14,940 nucleotides of DNA from an archaeon (GTDB taxonomy: Archaea; Nanobdellota; Nanobdellia; SCGC-AAA011-G17; PNOQ01), in the NCBI GenBank assembly GCA_021107835.1, contig JAIOSD010000054.1:1-14940 (forward strand), in the 5' to 3' direction. The first letter of the stretch is position 1; each line of letters starts with the position of its first letter. A program made the translations under genes and the position numbers. Of this stretch, positions 1 through 5,079 are shown piece by piece. The notes under the pieces are model-generated. The model did not search any database and was not told the DNA's origin. It worked only from the letters and a program-made list of their open reading frames with translations.

Positions 1-35
1 TCGCTTCGCTCGAACTTTTTCTTTCAGAAAAAGGC

Positions 36-134
36 AACTAACAGCAGATATACGATTTCGCTACGCTCCATCCAAATTTTTGCTTTGGGACAGTTGGGAC
101 ACGCAAAAACTTCGCATATCTGCATACGTTATAT
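36..134 (+). other. attC-like recombination site 1
   Basis: Integron attC-like site. The left end is TAAC (39-42) followed by AGCAGATATACG; the right end is CGCATATCTGC followed by ATAC and GTTA (128-131). The inner arms GCAGATAT/ATATCTGC pair perfectly over 8 bp, and the outer TAAC/GTTA also pair. The R'' box (AACTAAC) departs from the RYYYAAC consensus, while R' begins with the obligatory GTT. The loop holds TCCATCCAAATTT (67-79), which recurs exactly in attC 2. Its cassette lies mostly left of the window. Confidence 0.8.
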
Positions 135-138
135 TCAA

Positions 139-152
139 TTTGAGTTTCCGAG
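139..152 (+). repeat. Left arm of cassette 1 inverted repeat
   Basis: TTTGAGTTTCCGAG, exact reverse complement of 610-623. It starts 11 nt after the G of the R' box of attC 1 and ends 2 nt before the deaminase stop codon. Confidence 0.85.
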
Positions 153-154
153 AA

Positions 155-571
155 TTAGCTAAATAATTTTAGACATTCGTCTTTTAGAAATCCGCCTTTA
201 ATCTTTATCTTGTTTCCAGATTTTTCATTCAAATAGCTACATTTAACATCAATTTTCCATTCATCTTCTGGGACATCCTCTCCTTCTGCCCCATAAACTA
301 TTTTAGAAATTCTTGCCCACCAGCAAGCTGTAAAACACATCGGGCAAGGCTCACAAGTAGAATACAAAGTGCAACCGCTCAAATCTATATTTCCTAATTT
401 TTTACATGCTTCTCTTATTGCATTTATTTCAGCATGAGCGGTTGGATCTAATGATGCAGTATTGTGAGTTTTGGCAAGAATTTCATTATCTTTAACAATC
501 ACCACTCCAAATGGAAAATCTCCTTTCTTTGCTTCTTCGATAGCTATTTTCATATACTTTTCATCTGTCAT
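155..571 (-). CDS. Nucleoside/guanine deaminase (cytidine deaminase-like fold)
   Basis: Zinc-dependent hydrolytic deaminase of the guanine deaminase/TadA family, probably cytosolic and acting on a purine base or nucleoside. The full-length 138-aa protein shows the zinc signature: HAE at 46-48 (H46 zinc ligand, E48 proton shuttle) and PCPMC at 75-79 (C76 and C79 zinc ligands). The DPTAHAE stretch and the CEPCPMC...WAR context resemble bacterial GuaD more than TadA, so guanine deamination to xanthine is the best guess, but substrate cannot be read from sequence alone. The ATG at 571 lies about 26 nt from the TATA-box centre and has no Shine-Dalgarno sequence, implying a leaderless mRNA. It is the only gene of cassette 1 and is reversed relative to attC. 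No sign of decay. Confidence 0.9.
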   Translation of the reverse strand: MTDEKYMKIAIEEAKKGDFPFGVVIVKDNEILAKTHNTASLDPTAHAEINAIREACKKLGNIDLSGCTLYSTCEPCPMCFTACWWARISKIVYGAEGEDVPEDEWKIDVKCSYLNEKSGNKIKIKGGFLKDECLKLFS

Positions 572-592
572 AACACTACTAAGGCGGATTTC

Positions 593-601
593 TTATATAA
601 A
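593..601 (-). promoter_or_regulatory. TATA box of the deaminase gene
   Basis: TTTATATAA on the minus strand, centred about 26 nt upstream of the ATG at 571. This spacing predicts transcription starting at or next to the start codon. Confidence 0.7.
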
Positions 602-609
602 TATTACTA

Positions 610-623
610 CTCGGAAACTCAAA
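610..623 (-). repeat. Right arm of cassette 1 inverted repeat
   Basis: CTCGGAAACTCAAA, exact reverse complement of 139-152, placed just upstream of the deaminase TATA box and 63 nt before the R'' box of attC 2. Confidence 0.85.
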
Positions 624-686
624 CTCCTTCGCTCCATTTCATTCCGCTCTGGCACGTTGCACTCTCCTCCCTTTGGTCGTCGGCGG

Positions 687-809
687 ATTTAACAGGGCTT
701 AAATGGTTCGCTCGTTGCACAGGCTCTTCCATCCAAATTTGATTTTCCAGCTCTGTTCCGCTTCGCTTCACGAGGGAAAATCAAACTTCGCTAAATCCCA
801 ATGTTAAGT
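687..809 (+). other. attC-like recombination site 2
   Basis: R'' ATTTAAC (687-693) fits RYYYAAC and R' GTTAAGT (803-809) fits GTTRRRY. The inner arms are GGGCTTA and TAAATCCC, pairing imperfectly with one extra base. The right end (785-807) matches attC 3 exactly over CTTCGCTAAATCCCAATGTT. Loop sequence 701-740 matches 25 of 40 positions of attC 4 without gaps and shares TCCATCCAAATTT (728-740) with attC 1. The 601-892 gene-free stretch holds this site, the inverted-repeat arm and the next promoter. Confidence 0.85.
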
Positions 810-813
810 GAAA

Positions 814-826
814 TAATTTTCAGGGC
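814..826 (+). repeat. Left arm of cassette 2 inverted repeat
   Basis: TAATTTTCAGGGC, exact reverse complement of 1967-1979. It starts 11 nt after the G of the R' box of attC 2, the same offset as in cassette 1. Confidence 0.82.
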
Positions 827-861
827 TAAAAGTGTGTAAGGGACTTAAGAGCTTTCAAAAA

Positions 862-872
862 CTATATATAAA
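862..872 (+). promoter_or_regulatory. TATA box of the SET-racemase operon
   Basis: CTATATATAAA centred about 26 nt upstream of the ATG at 893. Predicts a leaderless transcript. Confidence 0.72.
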
Positions 873-892
873 CCAACATATTTGTTTAATGT

Positions 893-1267
893 ATGAGTAA
901 CTTCCTTATCAAAAAGAAAAGTAGCATCCATGGAATTGGAATCTTTACAGAAAAAGATATCACGAAAGATACTATTTTTTACGAATTTCCTATTGAACTT
1001 ATTTCAAACGAACCTAAAGCAAGATGGGCTCATATTGGAAAAAACAAATGGGTTTCAGATGAAAATGTATTAAATTACATCAATCATTCTTGCGATTCCA
1101 ATTCCAAATTAGATATTTCAGACCTTCCCAAATTGATTGCCAAAAGAGACATTAAATCTGGTGAAGAAATCAGTGTCGATTATAATGAGACTGAAAAAAA
1201 CGGAAAGAAAGTTCCGTGCAATTGTAAAACTAAAAAATGTAGAAAATATTTTTTGAGGATAGAATAA
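893..1267 (+). CDS. SET-domain protein lysine methyltransferase
   Basis: Small stand-alone SET protein (124 aa), expected to transfer methyl groups from S-adenosylmethionine to lysine of a protein substrate. Visible SET signatures: HGIGIF near 13-18 (the GxG SAM-binding turn), NHSCDSN at 64-70 (the NHSCxPN pseudoknot motif, with S in place of P), GEEISVDY at 90-97, and a post-SET Cys cluster CNCKTKKC (C109, C111, C116) that normally supplies zinc ligands with the NHSC cysteine. All core motifs are present, so it is probably active. ATG 893 is chosen because it sits 26 nt from the TATA box; an ATG at 889 is out of frame and stops at once. It is first in a two-gene cassette operon. The substrate is unknown; archaeal chromatin or ribosomal proteins are possible (inference). 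Confidence 0.88.
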   Translation: MSNFLIKKKSSIHGIGIFTEKDITKDTIFYEFPIELISNEPKARWAHIGKNKWVSDENVLNYINHSCDSNSKLDISDLPKLIAKRDIKSGEEISVDYNETEKNGKKVPCNCKTKKCRKYFLRIE

Positions 1268-1268
1268 T

Positions 1269-1925
1269 ATGAAACCAAAAATTGGAATACTTGGAGGAAT
1301 TGGTCCAGAATCTTCTGCTCTATTTTACAAGCAGTTGATACAACTTGTTCAATCCAAGAACATAAAATCAAATACGGAATATCCACATATTATTTTAGAA
1401 AGCATTCCTGCTCCTGAACTTCTATTAAAGAATCCTGATTTATCAATGTACAAAGAAACTCTAAGAAATCTTGAAAAAGCAGGAGCAGATTTTATTGTAA
1501 TAATATGTAATACTGCATATGTATTTATTGACCAATTTGAGAACCTTGTAAATATTTCTATTCTTGACTTGAATAAAGAAACTAAGATGATTCTGGACAA
1601 AAACAATGTCAAAAAAATAACAATTTTTGGTTCTAAAAAAACTACTGATAAGCTATTTCATTTTGACAATATAAAAATTGAATCAATAAGTGAAAATGAT
1701 GCAGCGATTATTGACCAAATAATTCTTCAATACAATTCTGGAAAAAATAAAAAAGAATCAGAACAACAGCTTATCAATTTGATTAAAAAATATCCTCAAA
1801 AAAATGTTTTAATTGCTTGCACGGAACTTTCTACAATATTAAAAAATACAGGTCTGAAATATCTTGATACTTTTGATATTTTACTGAATGCTACTTTTCA
1901 AAAATGGAAAACTCTTAAGCCCTAG
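1269..1925 (+). CDS. Aspartate/glutamate racemase family protein
   Basis: Cofactor-independent amino-acid racemase fold (218 aa, near the usual size of about 225-230). It starts KIGILGGIGPESS, matching the GGMGPxAT opening of aspartate racemases, has the first catalytic cysteine in CNTA (C80) and the second in ACTELS (C184). Both cysteines of the two-base mechanism are therefore present. The residue after CNTA is Tyr, where His is common, which could change substrate choice. The start at 1269 is one nucleotide after the SET stop codon; TGAGG at 1254-1258 is a suitable ribosome binding site inside the upstream gene, so the pair is translationally linked. The stop is TAG. D-amino-acid production in an archaeon without murein would suit modification of free amino acids or surface material, which is inference. 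Confidence 0.87.
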   Translation: MKPKIGILGGIGPESSALFYKQLIQLVQSKNIKSNTEYPHIILESIPAPELLLKNPDLSMYKETLRNLEKAGADFIVIICNTAYVFIDQFENLVNISILDLNKETKMILDKNNVKKITIFGSKKTTDKLFHFDNIKIESISENDAAIIDQIILQYNSGKNKKESEQQLINLIKKYPQKNVLIACTELSTILKNTGLKYLDTFDILLNATFQKWKTLKP

Positions 1926-1966
1926 ATTCTTGTTCTTAATGTATCGCTTTGTTCATTTGATAGAAC

Positions 1967-1979
1967 GCCCTGAAAATTA
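1967..1979 (-). repeat. Right arm of cassette 2 inverted repeat
   Basis: GCCCTGAAAATTA, exact reverse complement of 814-826, lying 42 nt after the racemase stop and 43 nt before the R'' box of attC 3. Confidence 0.82.
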
Positions 1980-2022
1980 CTCAAGGGGGCGCTGCACTTT
2001 CGTCGTTTCACTCCTCACCCTC

Positions 2023-2113
2023 ACTTAACAGCGATTATCTGAGAAATGGCTCGGCGCTCTCCCAAATTTTGCTCACTGCGTTCACAAAACTTCGCTAAAT
2101 CCCAATGTTAAAT
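2023..2113 (+). other. attC-like recombination site 3
   Basis: R'' ACTTAAC (2023-2029) and R' GTTAAAT (2107-2113) both fit consensus. The inner arms GCGATTA and TAAATCCC pair with one mismatch and one extra base. At 91 bp it is the shortest of the four. The loop contains TCCCAAATTTTGCT, close to the loop of attC 1. The 1926-2219 gene-free stretch holds the cassette 2 repeat arm, this site, the cassette 3 repeat arm and a promoter. Confidence 0.85.
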
Positions 2114-2143
2114 TCAATTTTTGAGTCAACCTATTTTGTGATT

Positions 2144-2157
2144 GGGCAAGAATTGTT
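2144..2157 (+). repeat. Left arm of cassette 3 imperfect inverted repeat
   Basis: GGGCAAGAATTGTT. The reverse complement of 2450-2462 is GGGCAAAATTGTT, identical apart from one inserted G. It starts 37 nt after the attC 3 cleavage point, farther in than in cassettes 1 and 2. Confidence 0.6.
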
Positions 2158-2186
2158 ACTACTTCTAAAAGAATATAAACCGAAAG

Positions 2187-2195
2187 TTTTAAATA
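2187..2195 (+). promoter_or_regulatory. TATA-like element of the cassette 3 gene
   Basis: TTTTAAATA, centred about 28 nt upstream of ATG 2220. Weaker than the other cassette promoters but correctly placed for a leaderless mRNA. Confidence 0.55.
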
Positions 2196-2219
2196 CTAGC
2201 TGTTCATTATAGTATTAAA

Positions 2220-2441
2220 ATGGGCAATCAAAATATGATTGATACTGATGCAATGTATGCAAAACAACAAGCTTTATATCAAGAAGGTGTTGCAAGAACC
2301 GATACTATGGTTAGAGAAGCACAAGCTGAATTAGAAGCAGGATATGCAAGAACCGATACTATGGTTAGAGAAGCACAAGAACAGACTAGATTATTAATGA
2401 AATTCCCAATAAAAGAATTGGATGAAATTAGATTTCATTAA
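2220..2441 (+). CDS. Unknown 73-aa cassette protein with 18-aa tandem repeat
   Basis: Not recognised. The protein is hydrophilic and helix-prone, without a signal peptide, membrane segment or cysteine. Residues 17-52 form two 18-aa units, QALYQEGVARTDTMVREA and QAELEAGYARTDTMVREA, followed by another Gln; the last eleven positions of each unit (ARTDTMVREAQ including the next Gln) are identical. An 18-residue period equals five turns of alpha helix, so a helical hairpin or coiled coil is plausible (inference). The tail KFPIKELDEIRFH differs in character. ATG 2220 fits the TATA spacing. It is the only gene of cassette 3; coding status rests on promoter, clean in-frame repeat and cassette position. 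Confidence 0.68.
   Translation: MGNQNMIDTDAMYAKQQALYQEGVARTDTMVREAQAELEAGYARTDTMVREAQEQTRLLMKFPIKELDEIRFH
2291..2325 (+). repeat. 35-bp direct repeat, copy 1
   Basis: Identical to 2345-2379, offset 54 bp (18 codons), inside the cassette 3 gene. Perfect DNA identity including synonymous positions implies a recent in-frame duplication or ongoing homogenisation. Confidence 0.95.
2345..2379 (+). repeat. 35-bp direct repeat, copy 2
   Basis: Second perfect copy of 2291-2325 in the same reading frame. Confidence 0.95.
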
Positions 2442-2449
2442 TTCTTATA

Positions 2450-2462
2450 AACAATTTTGCCC
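2450..2462 (-). repeat. Right arm of cassette 3 imperfect inverted repeat
   Basis: AACAATTTTGCCC, pairing with 2144-2157 apart from one extra G there. It begins 9 nt after the stop codon of the cassette 3 gene. Confidence 0.6.
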
Positions 2463-2567
2463 TTTATTATTTTAACTTGAAAGCACTCCGTGCTAGATGA
2501 AATTTTGCCCCAAAAAACTCTAAATTTTCCTTCGGAACGTTGCACTAAATTTTAGCCCTAACGGGGA

Positions 2568-2721
2568 ATATAACAAAAATTAAACGGTTCCGAAACCTTA
2601 CAGGTTTCTCCACCCAAATTCTACCTAGCCTTCGGCTCACTTCCTAACCTCCCGCTCTGAATACATGGGTTGCCGTATTCGAGGGACACCCTAAGAACTT
2701 CTCTTAATCGCGATGTTATAT
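2568..2721 (+). other. attC-like recombination site 4 (array end)
   Basis: R'' ATATAAC (2568-2574) and R' GTTATAT (2715-2721) are exact reverse complements. The inner arms share ATTAA/TTAAT (2579-2583 and 2704-2708 region). At about 154 bp it is the longest and most divergent; the loop aligns with attC 2 over 40 positions (2582-2621, 25 identical). The 2442-2788 gene-free stretch holds the repeat arm, this site and the csp terminator. A nearer AAC at about 2560 could be an alternative left end. Confidence 0.68.
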
Positions 2722-2732
2722 CTAACTAATTT

Positions 2733-2751
2733 AAAAAAAATAATAAAAAAA
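2733..2751 (-). terminator. Oligo-T terminator of the cold-shock gene
   Basis: The minus transcript reads T7-ATTA-T8 about 40-55 nt after the csp stop codon, the oligo-T form typical of archaeal termination. The last attC box ends 12 nt further on, so the array abuts this terminator. Confidence 0.6.
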
Positions 2752-2788
2752 GAAATAATTTTAATTAAATCTCAAAATTAAGAAATAA

Positions 2789-3025
2789 TTATTCTTCTTC
2801 TTGAGGTTCTTCTTCTTGTTCTTCAGAAGCTTCTTCGGTTTTTTTCACATTAACTGCTTTTAGGCCTCTATCGCCTTCTTCTACATCAAATGTAACTGAA
2901 TCATTTTCATTCAAAGTTACGCCTTCTTCTAGTGAGGACTGATGTACGAAAATTTCTTTTCCATCTTCAGCAGCAATAAATCCAAAGCCTTTCATTTCAT
3001 TGAAAAATTTTACTGTTCCTTTCAT
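2789..3025 (-). CDS. Cold-shock domain protein with acidic tail
   Basis: Single-stranded nucleic-acid binding protein, a probable RNA chaperone of the CspA type. Residues 1-61 are a complete cold-shock domain: MKGTVKFFNEMKGFGFI includes RNP1 (KGFGFI), and EIFVHQSS is RNP2 (usually DIFVHFS). Residues 62-78 form an extra tail with ten Glu, not found in the usual 65-70-aa CspA. The ATG at 3025 is chosen over an in-frame ATG at 3079 because AAGGAGAT lies a few bases upstream and the family starts MKGTVKFFN. The gene has a leader of about 60 nt, unlike most genes here, and a palindrome near the predicted transcript start. It is divergent from htpX and borders the cassette array. Confidence 0.95.
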   Translation of the reverse strand: MKGTVKFFNEMKGFGFIAAEDGKEIFVHQSSLEEGVTLNENDSVTFDVEEGDRGLKAVNVKKTEEASEEQEEEPQEEE

Positions 3026-3085
3026 TTTTATCTCCTTATTACTTTTCAGAAACAGCCCAACAAATTTGTTAAATAACAATATTAA

Positions 3086-3100
3086 TCGACAAATAGTCGA
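3086..3100 (-). promoter_or_regulatory. Palindrome at the csp transcription start
   Basis: TCGAC-AAATA-GTCGA, 5-bp arms and 5-nt spacer, 11-30 nt downstream of the csp TATA box, spanning the predicted start site. It could be a repressor operator or a 5' mRNA hairpin. Confidence 0.4.
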
Positions 3101-3108
3101 AAAGTTCT

Positions 3109-3120
3109 GATATATATAGA
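3109..3120 (-). promoter_or_regulatory. TATA box of csp
   Basis: CTATATATATC on the minus strand, centred near 3115. The predicted start near 3089 gives a leader of about 64 nt ending in a strong ribosome binding site. Confidence 0.6.
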
Positions 3121-3192
3121 AAAAATCCCCCCTTTTTAAATGCTTCGATTTACAACTTTTTTAGTCTAAACCTCCCAAATATCACAACAAAA

Positions 3193-3200
3193 TTTATAAA
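3193..3200 (+). promoter_or_regulatory. TATA box of htpX
   Basis: TTTATAAA centred about 28 nt upstream of ATG 3225. Leaderless transcript predicted. Confidence 0.68.
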
Positions 3201-3224
3201 CCGCCACTCTTTCAAAAATAAACT

Positions 3225-4070
3225 ATGTTCCTCGATCAAATAAAAACATTCGTGCTTTTATCGGCATTAACATTTCTATTACTAATAATCGGATTTGCAT
3301 TGGGGGGGACTTCTGGTTTAGCAGTGGCGCTTATCATAACAATAATAATCAATACACTATCTTATTGGTATTCTGATAAAATAGTTTTGAAAATGTACAA
3401 TGCAAAAAAAGCAGGGCATTCAGAGTACCAAAAGTTACATGAAATAGTTAAAGAAATTTCCATAAGGGCTTCAATAAAAAATCCAAAGGTATATATTATA
3501 GATTCAGAAAATCCAAATGCTTTTGCAACTGGGAGAAATGAAAAAAAAGCAATAATTGCAGTAACAAAGGGCCTTTTGGAGTTATTAAGCGAACAAGAAC
3601 TAAAAGGAGTAATAGCCCACGAAATAGGGCATATAAAAAATAAAGATTTACTAATTTCAACAGTTTCAGTTATTTTAGCAAGTGCAATAGCTTATATTGC
3701 AGTTATGGCAAGGTGGTTTATGATATTTGGCGGTTCAAGGGAGGGGGATAGCATGGGGATAGCAGAGATAATAGTGCTTTCAATAGTAGCCCCATTATCT
3801 GCAACAATCTTAAGACTAGCTATCTCTCGCTCAAGAGAGTTCATAGCAGACGAAACAGGTGCTAGAATAATAAGGGACCCAGAAGCCTTAGCAAATGCCC
3901 TAATTAAACTAGAATCTGCTCCAAAACTAAAAGAAGGGAATCGTGCAGCCTCAAATTTGTTTATAGTAAATCCTTTTTCTAGTAATAGCTTCTTTAAATT
4001 ATTTTCAACACACCCTTCAACAACAGATAGAGTAAAAAAATTAAGAAAATTATCTTTTTCAATGGTTTAA
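3225..4070 (+). CDS. htpX: M48 family zinc metalloprotease HtpX
   Basis: Membrane protease that degrades misfolded membrane proteins. The 281-aa length is typical of HtpX. Hydrophobic segments lie near 8-28 and 30-48 at the N-terminus, and near 142-164 and 178-197 after the active site. The zinc motif is HEIGH at 132-136 (H132, H136 ligands, E133 catalytic). SRSREFIADE near 201-210 carries the third ligand E205, and FSTHPSTTDRV is the conserved family C-terminal motif. All catalytic residues are intact. ATG 3225 fits the TATA spacing. The gene is divergent from csp, both being stress-type functions, and convergent with an unknown operon 23 bp downstream. Confidence 0.96.
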   Translation: MFLDQIKTFVLLSALTFLLLIIGFALGGTSGLAVALIITIIINTLSYWYSDKIVLKMYNAKKAGHSEYQKLHEIVKEISIRASIKNPKVYIIDSENPNAFATGRNEKKAIIAVTKGLLELLSEQELKGVIAHEIGHIKNKDLLISTVSVILASAIAYIAVMARWFMIFGGSREGDSMGIAEIIVLSIVAPLSATILRLAISRSREFIADETGARIIRDPEALANALIKLESAPKLKEGNRAASNLFIVNPFSSNSFFKLFSTHPSTTDRVKKLRKLSFSMV

Positions 4071-4083
4071 AAAAAGAAAAAAA
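4069..4083 (-). terminator. Oligo-T terminator of the two-gene unknown operon
   Basis: The minus transcript reads T7-C-T7 just after the stop codon at 4094, within the convergent gap with htpX. Typical archaeal oligo-T termination signal. Confidence 0.6.
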
Positions 4084-4093
4084 TTTAATTATT

Positions 4094-4498
4094 TTATAAG
4101 TTCCCTTGGACATACAAATTTGCTAAATATGCTCTAGTATATTTAGCTATGTTTGCTACCCCCCCAATCAATGATAGGACATACCCGACCGGATCTATGG
4201 CTTGGGGAAGATCAGTATTATGTAAAACCAAGGGGATAGCCAAACTAGCTACAATTCCACCCAGTGCACCACGCTTTTCTCTTTGTACAATTTCTTGAAA
4301 TCCTTCTGAGATTTTCTCTTTTAATCCAACCATACCAGATACTTTTAAAGCATCTCTTACTGTTACCTCTTTATGTCTCTGTTTTACTGTTAAAAAATCC
4401 AATAACTTCTCTCCCCTTTCGAGTTCTAGGTCTTGTAGGGGTTGGATATATTTTAATCCAAATACATTCAGTCTAACACAAGCACCATTTTTTTTCAT
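4094..4498 (-). CDS. Unknown protein with two C-terminal hydrophobic segments
   Basis: Not recognised. From the ATG at 4498 it has 134 aa. The N-terminal two thirds are soluble and highly charged (LERGEKLLDFL, KQRHKEVTVRDAL). Two hydrophobic stretches follow, GALGGIVASLAIPLVL and VGYVLSLIGGVANIA, separated by a short loop with Pro and Asp, suggesting a membrane hairpin near the C-terminus. No catalytic motif is visible. An in-frame ATG at 4504 is the alternative start; GAGG lies only 3 nt before it but 9 nt before 4498, so 4498 is preferred. It is the second gene of an operon, 27 nt after 4526-5044 and with no promoter of its own. Confidence 0.72.
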   Translation of the reverse strand: MKKNGACVRLNVFGLKYIQPLQDLELERGEKLLDFLTVKQRHKEVTVRDALKVSGMVGLKEKISEGFQEIVQREKRGALGGIVASLAIPLVLHNTDLPQAIDPVGYVLSLIGGVANIAKYTRAYLANLYVQGNL

Positions 4499-4525
4499 TT
4501 TCATTTACCTCTCATTTTATCATGA

Positions 4526-5044
4526 TTATGGTATTGCATATACTTGCTCCCGACTTTCATAACCCTCTTCTATTTGACATGGCTTCTTTCCTTCAGAATA
4601 TAAACTGCTTTTAATTCCATCCATAACTCTCCAAACCTCATGATCCTCTAAGGCCTCTACTTCTTCTAAATTGGAAGGTCCATTATCATAAAAATTTCTT
4701 TTTTTTCCTTTATCTACAAGATATGGGTTTAAATTAAAATCCCCTGGTTCAAACCAATCCTTGCTTTCGAGTTGCCCCAACCATAATTTTCCATTAATAA
4801 TTCGGACCAGATCAACTCCAAGTCTGTGAATTTCCTCTCCAAGTTCATAACCAGCATCTTTTGAATCCTGCCCTAGAAATCTTCTAAAATCCTCCTCAGA
4901 AGATCCTAAACTTTTATTCCCATGAAATTCACTAATTCCTGGTTCTCCTTGGTATGTGTATCTTCCTTCTACACCTTTACGAGGATCCCTCCCTACGTAA
5001 ATAGTGAATATTGGTTTTGTTTGTTCTTGTGTTTCATTTGTCAT
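4526..5044 (-). CDS. Unknown acidic soluble protein
   Basis: Not recognised. The 172-aa protein is acidic, without signal peptide or membrane segment. Recognisable stretches are an N-terminal IFTIYVGRDPRKGVEGRY, a charged middle with EEDFRRFLG and YELGEEIHRLGVDLVRIING, and an aromatic-rich part around KLWLGQLESKDWFEPGDF; it has a single Cys near the end. A strong ribosome binding site (AAAGGAG) precedes ATG 5044, and a TATA box near 5109 predicts a leader of about 39 nt. It is the first gene of an operon with the membrane-type unknown protein and divergent from a TrmB-like regulator, which makes it a likely target of that regulator (inference). Confidence 0.8.
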   Translation of the reverse strand: MTNETQEQTKPIFTIYVGRDPRKGVEGRYTYQGEPGISEFHGNKSLGSSEEDFRRFLGQDSKDAGYELGEEIHRLGVDLVRIINGKLWLGQLESKDWFEPGDFNLNPYLVDKGKKRNFYDNGPSNLEEVEALEDHEVWRVMDGIKSSLYSEGKKPCQIEEGYESREQVYAIP

Positions 5045-5079
5045 TTTTTCTCCTTTCTTTTTTTATGGAAAGATAACCA

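Larger units (their letters stand above)
129..803 (+). mobile_element. Integron gene cassette 1 (deaminase, reversed gene)
   Basis: Cassette bounded by the presumed cleavage points (G/TT) of attC 1 and attC 2. It contains one gene on the minus strand, opposite to the attC orientation, with its own TATA box, so it does not depend on a promoter at the array head. A 14-bp perfect inverted repeat (139-152 and 610-623) encloses gene plus promoter. The boundaries are inferred from the known position of attC cleavage. Confidence 0.72.
804..2107 (+). mobile_element. Integron gene cassette 2 (SET protein + racemase)
   Basis: Cassette between the presumed cleavage points of attC 2 and attC 3. It holds two genes one nucleotide apart, in the attC direction, driven by a TATA box inside the cassette. 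A 13-bp perfect inverted repeat (814-826 and 1967-1979) encloses promoter and genes. Two-gene cassettes are less common than one-gene ones. Confidence 0.72.
2108..2715 (+). mobile_element. Integron gene cassette 3 (small repeat protein)
   Basis: Cassette between attC 3 and attC 4 with a single small ORF and its own TATA-like element. It is the last cassette of the array on this side, ending where the chromosomal cold-shock gene begins. Its flanking inverted repeat is imperfect (2144-2157 against 2450-2462, one extra G). Confidence 0.66.

Noticed and set aside
139..623. Inverted repeats of cassette 1 as transposon terminal repeats
   Set aside because: No transposase, no target-site duplication, and the repeats differ between cassettes while the attC offset is constant.
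464..742. Plus-strand ORFs overlapping the deaminase and attC 2
   Set aside because: Antisense to a conserved enzyme and running into the attC stem; composition is not protein-like.
36..2721. Repeated spacer-like blocks as a CRISPR array
   Set aside because: Repeats are imperfect, 90-154 bp long, far apart and separated by genes; no regular short direct repeat.
3026..3079. N-terminal extension of the cold-shock protein from an ATG at 3079
   Set aside because: Not part of the family; a good ribosome binding site sits just before ATG 3025, and the extension is leader sequence.
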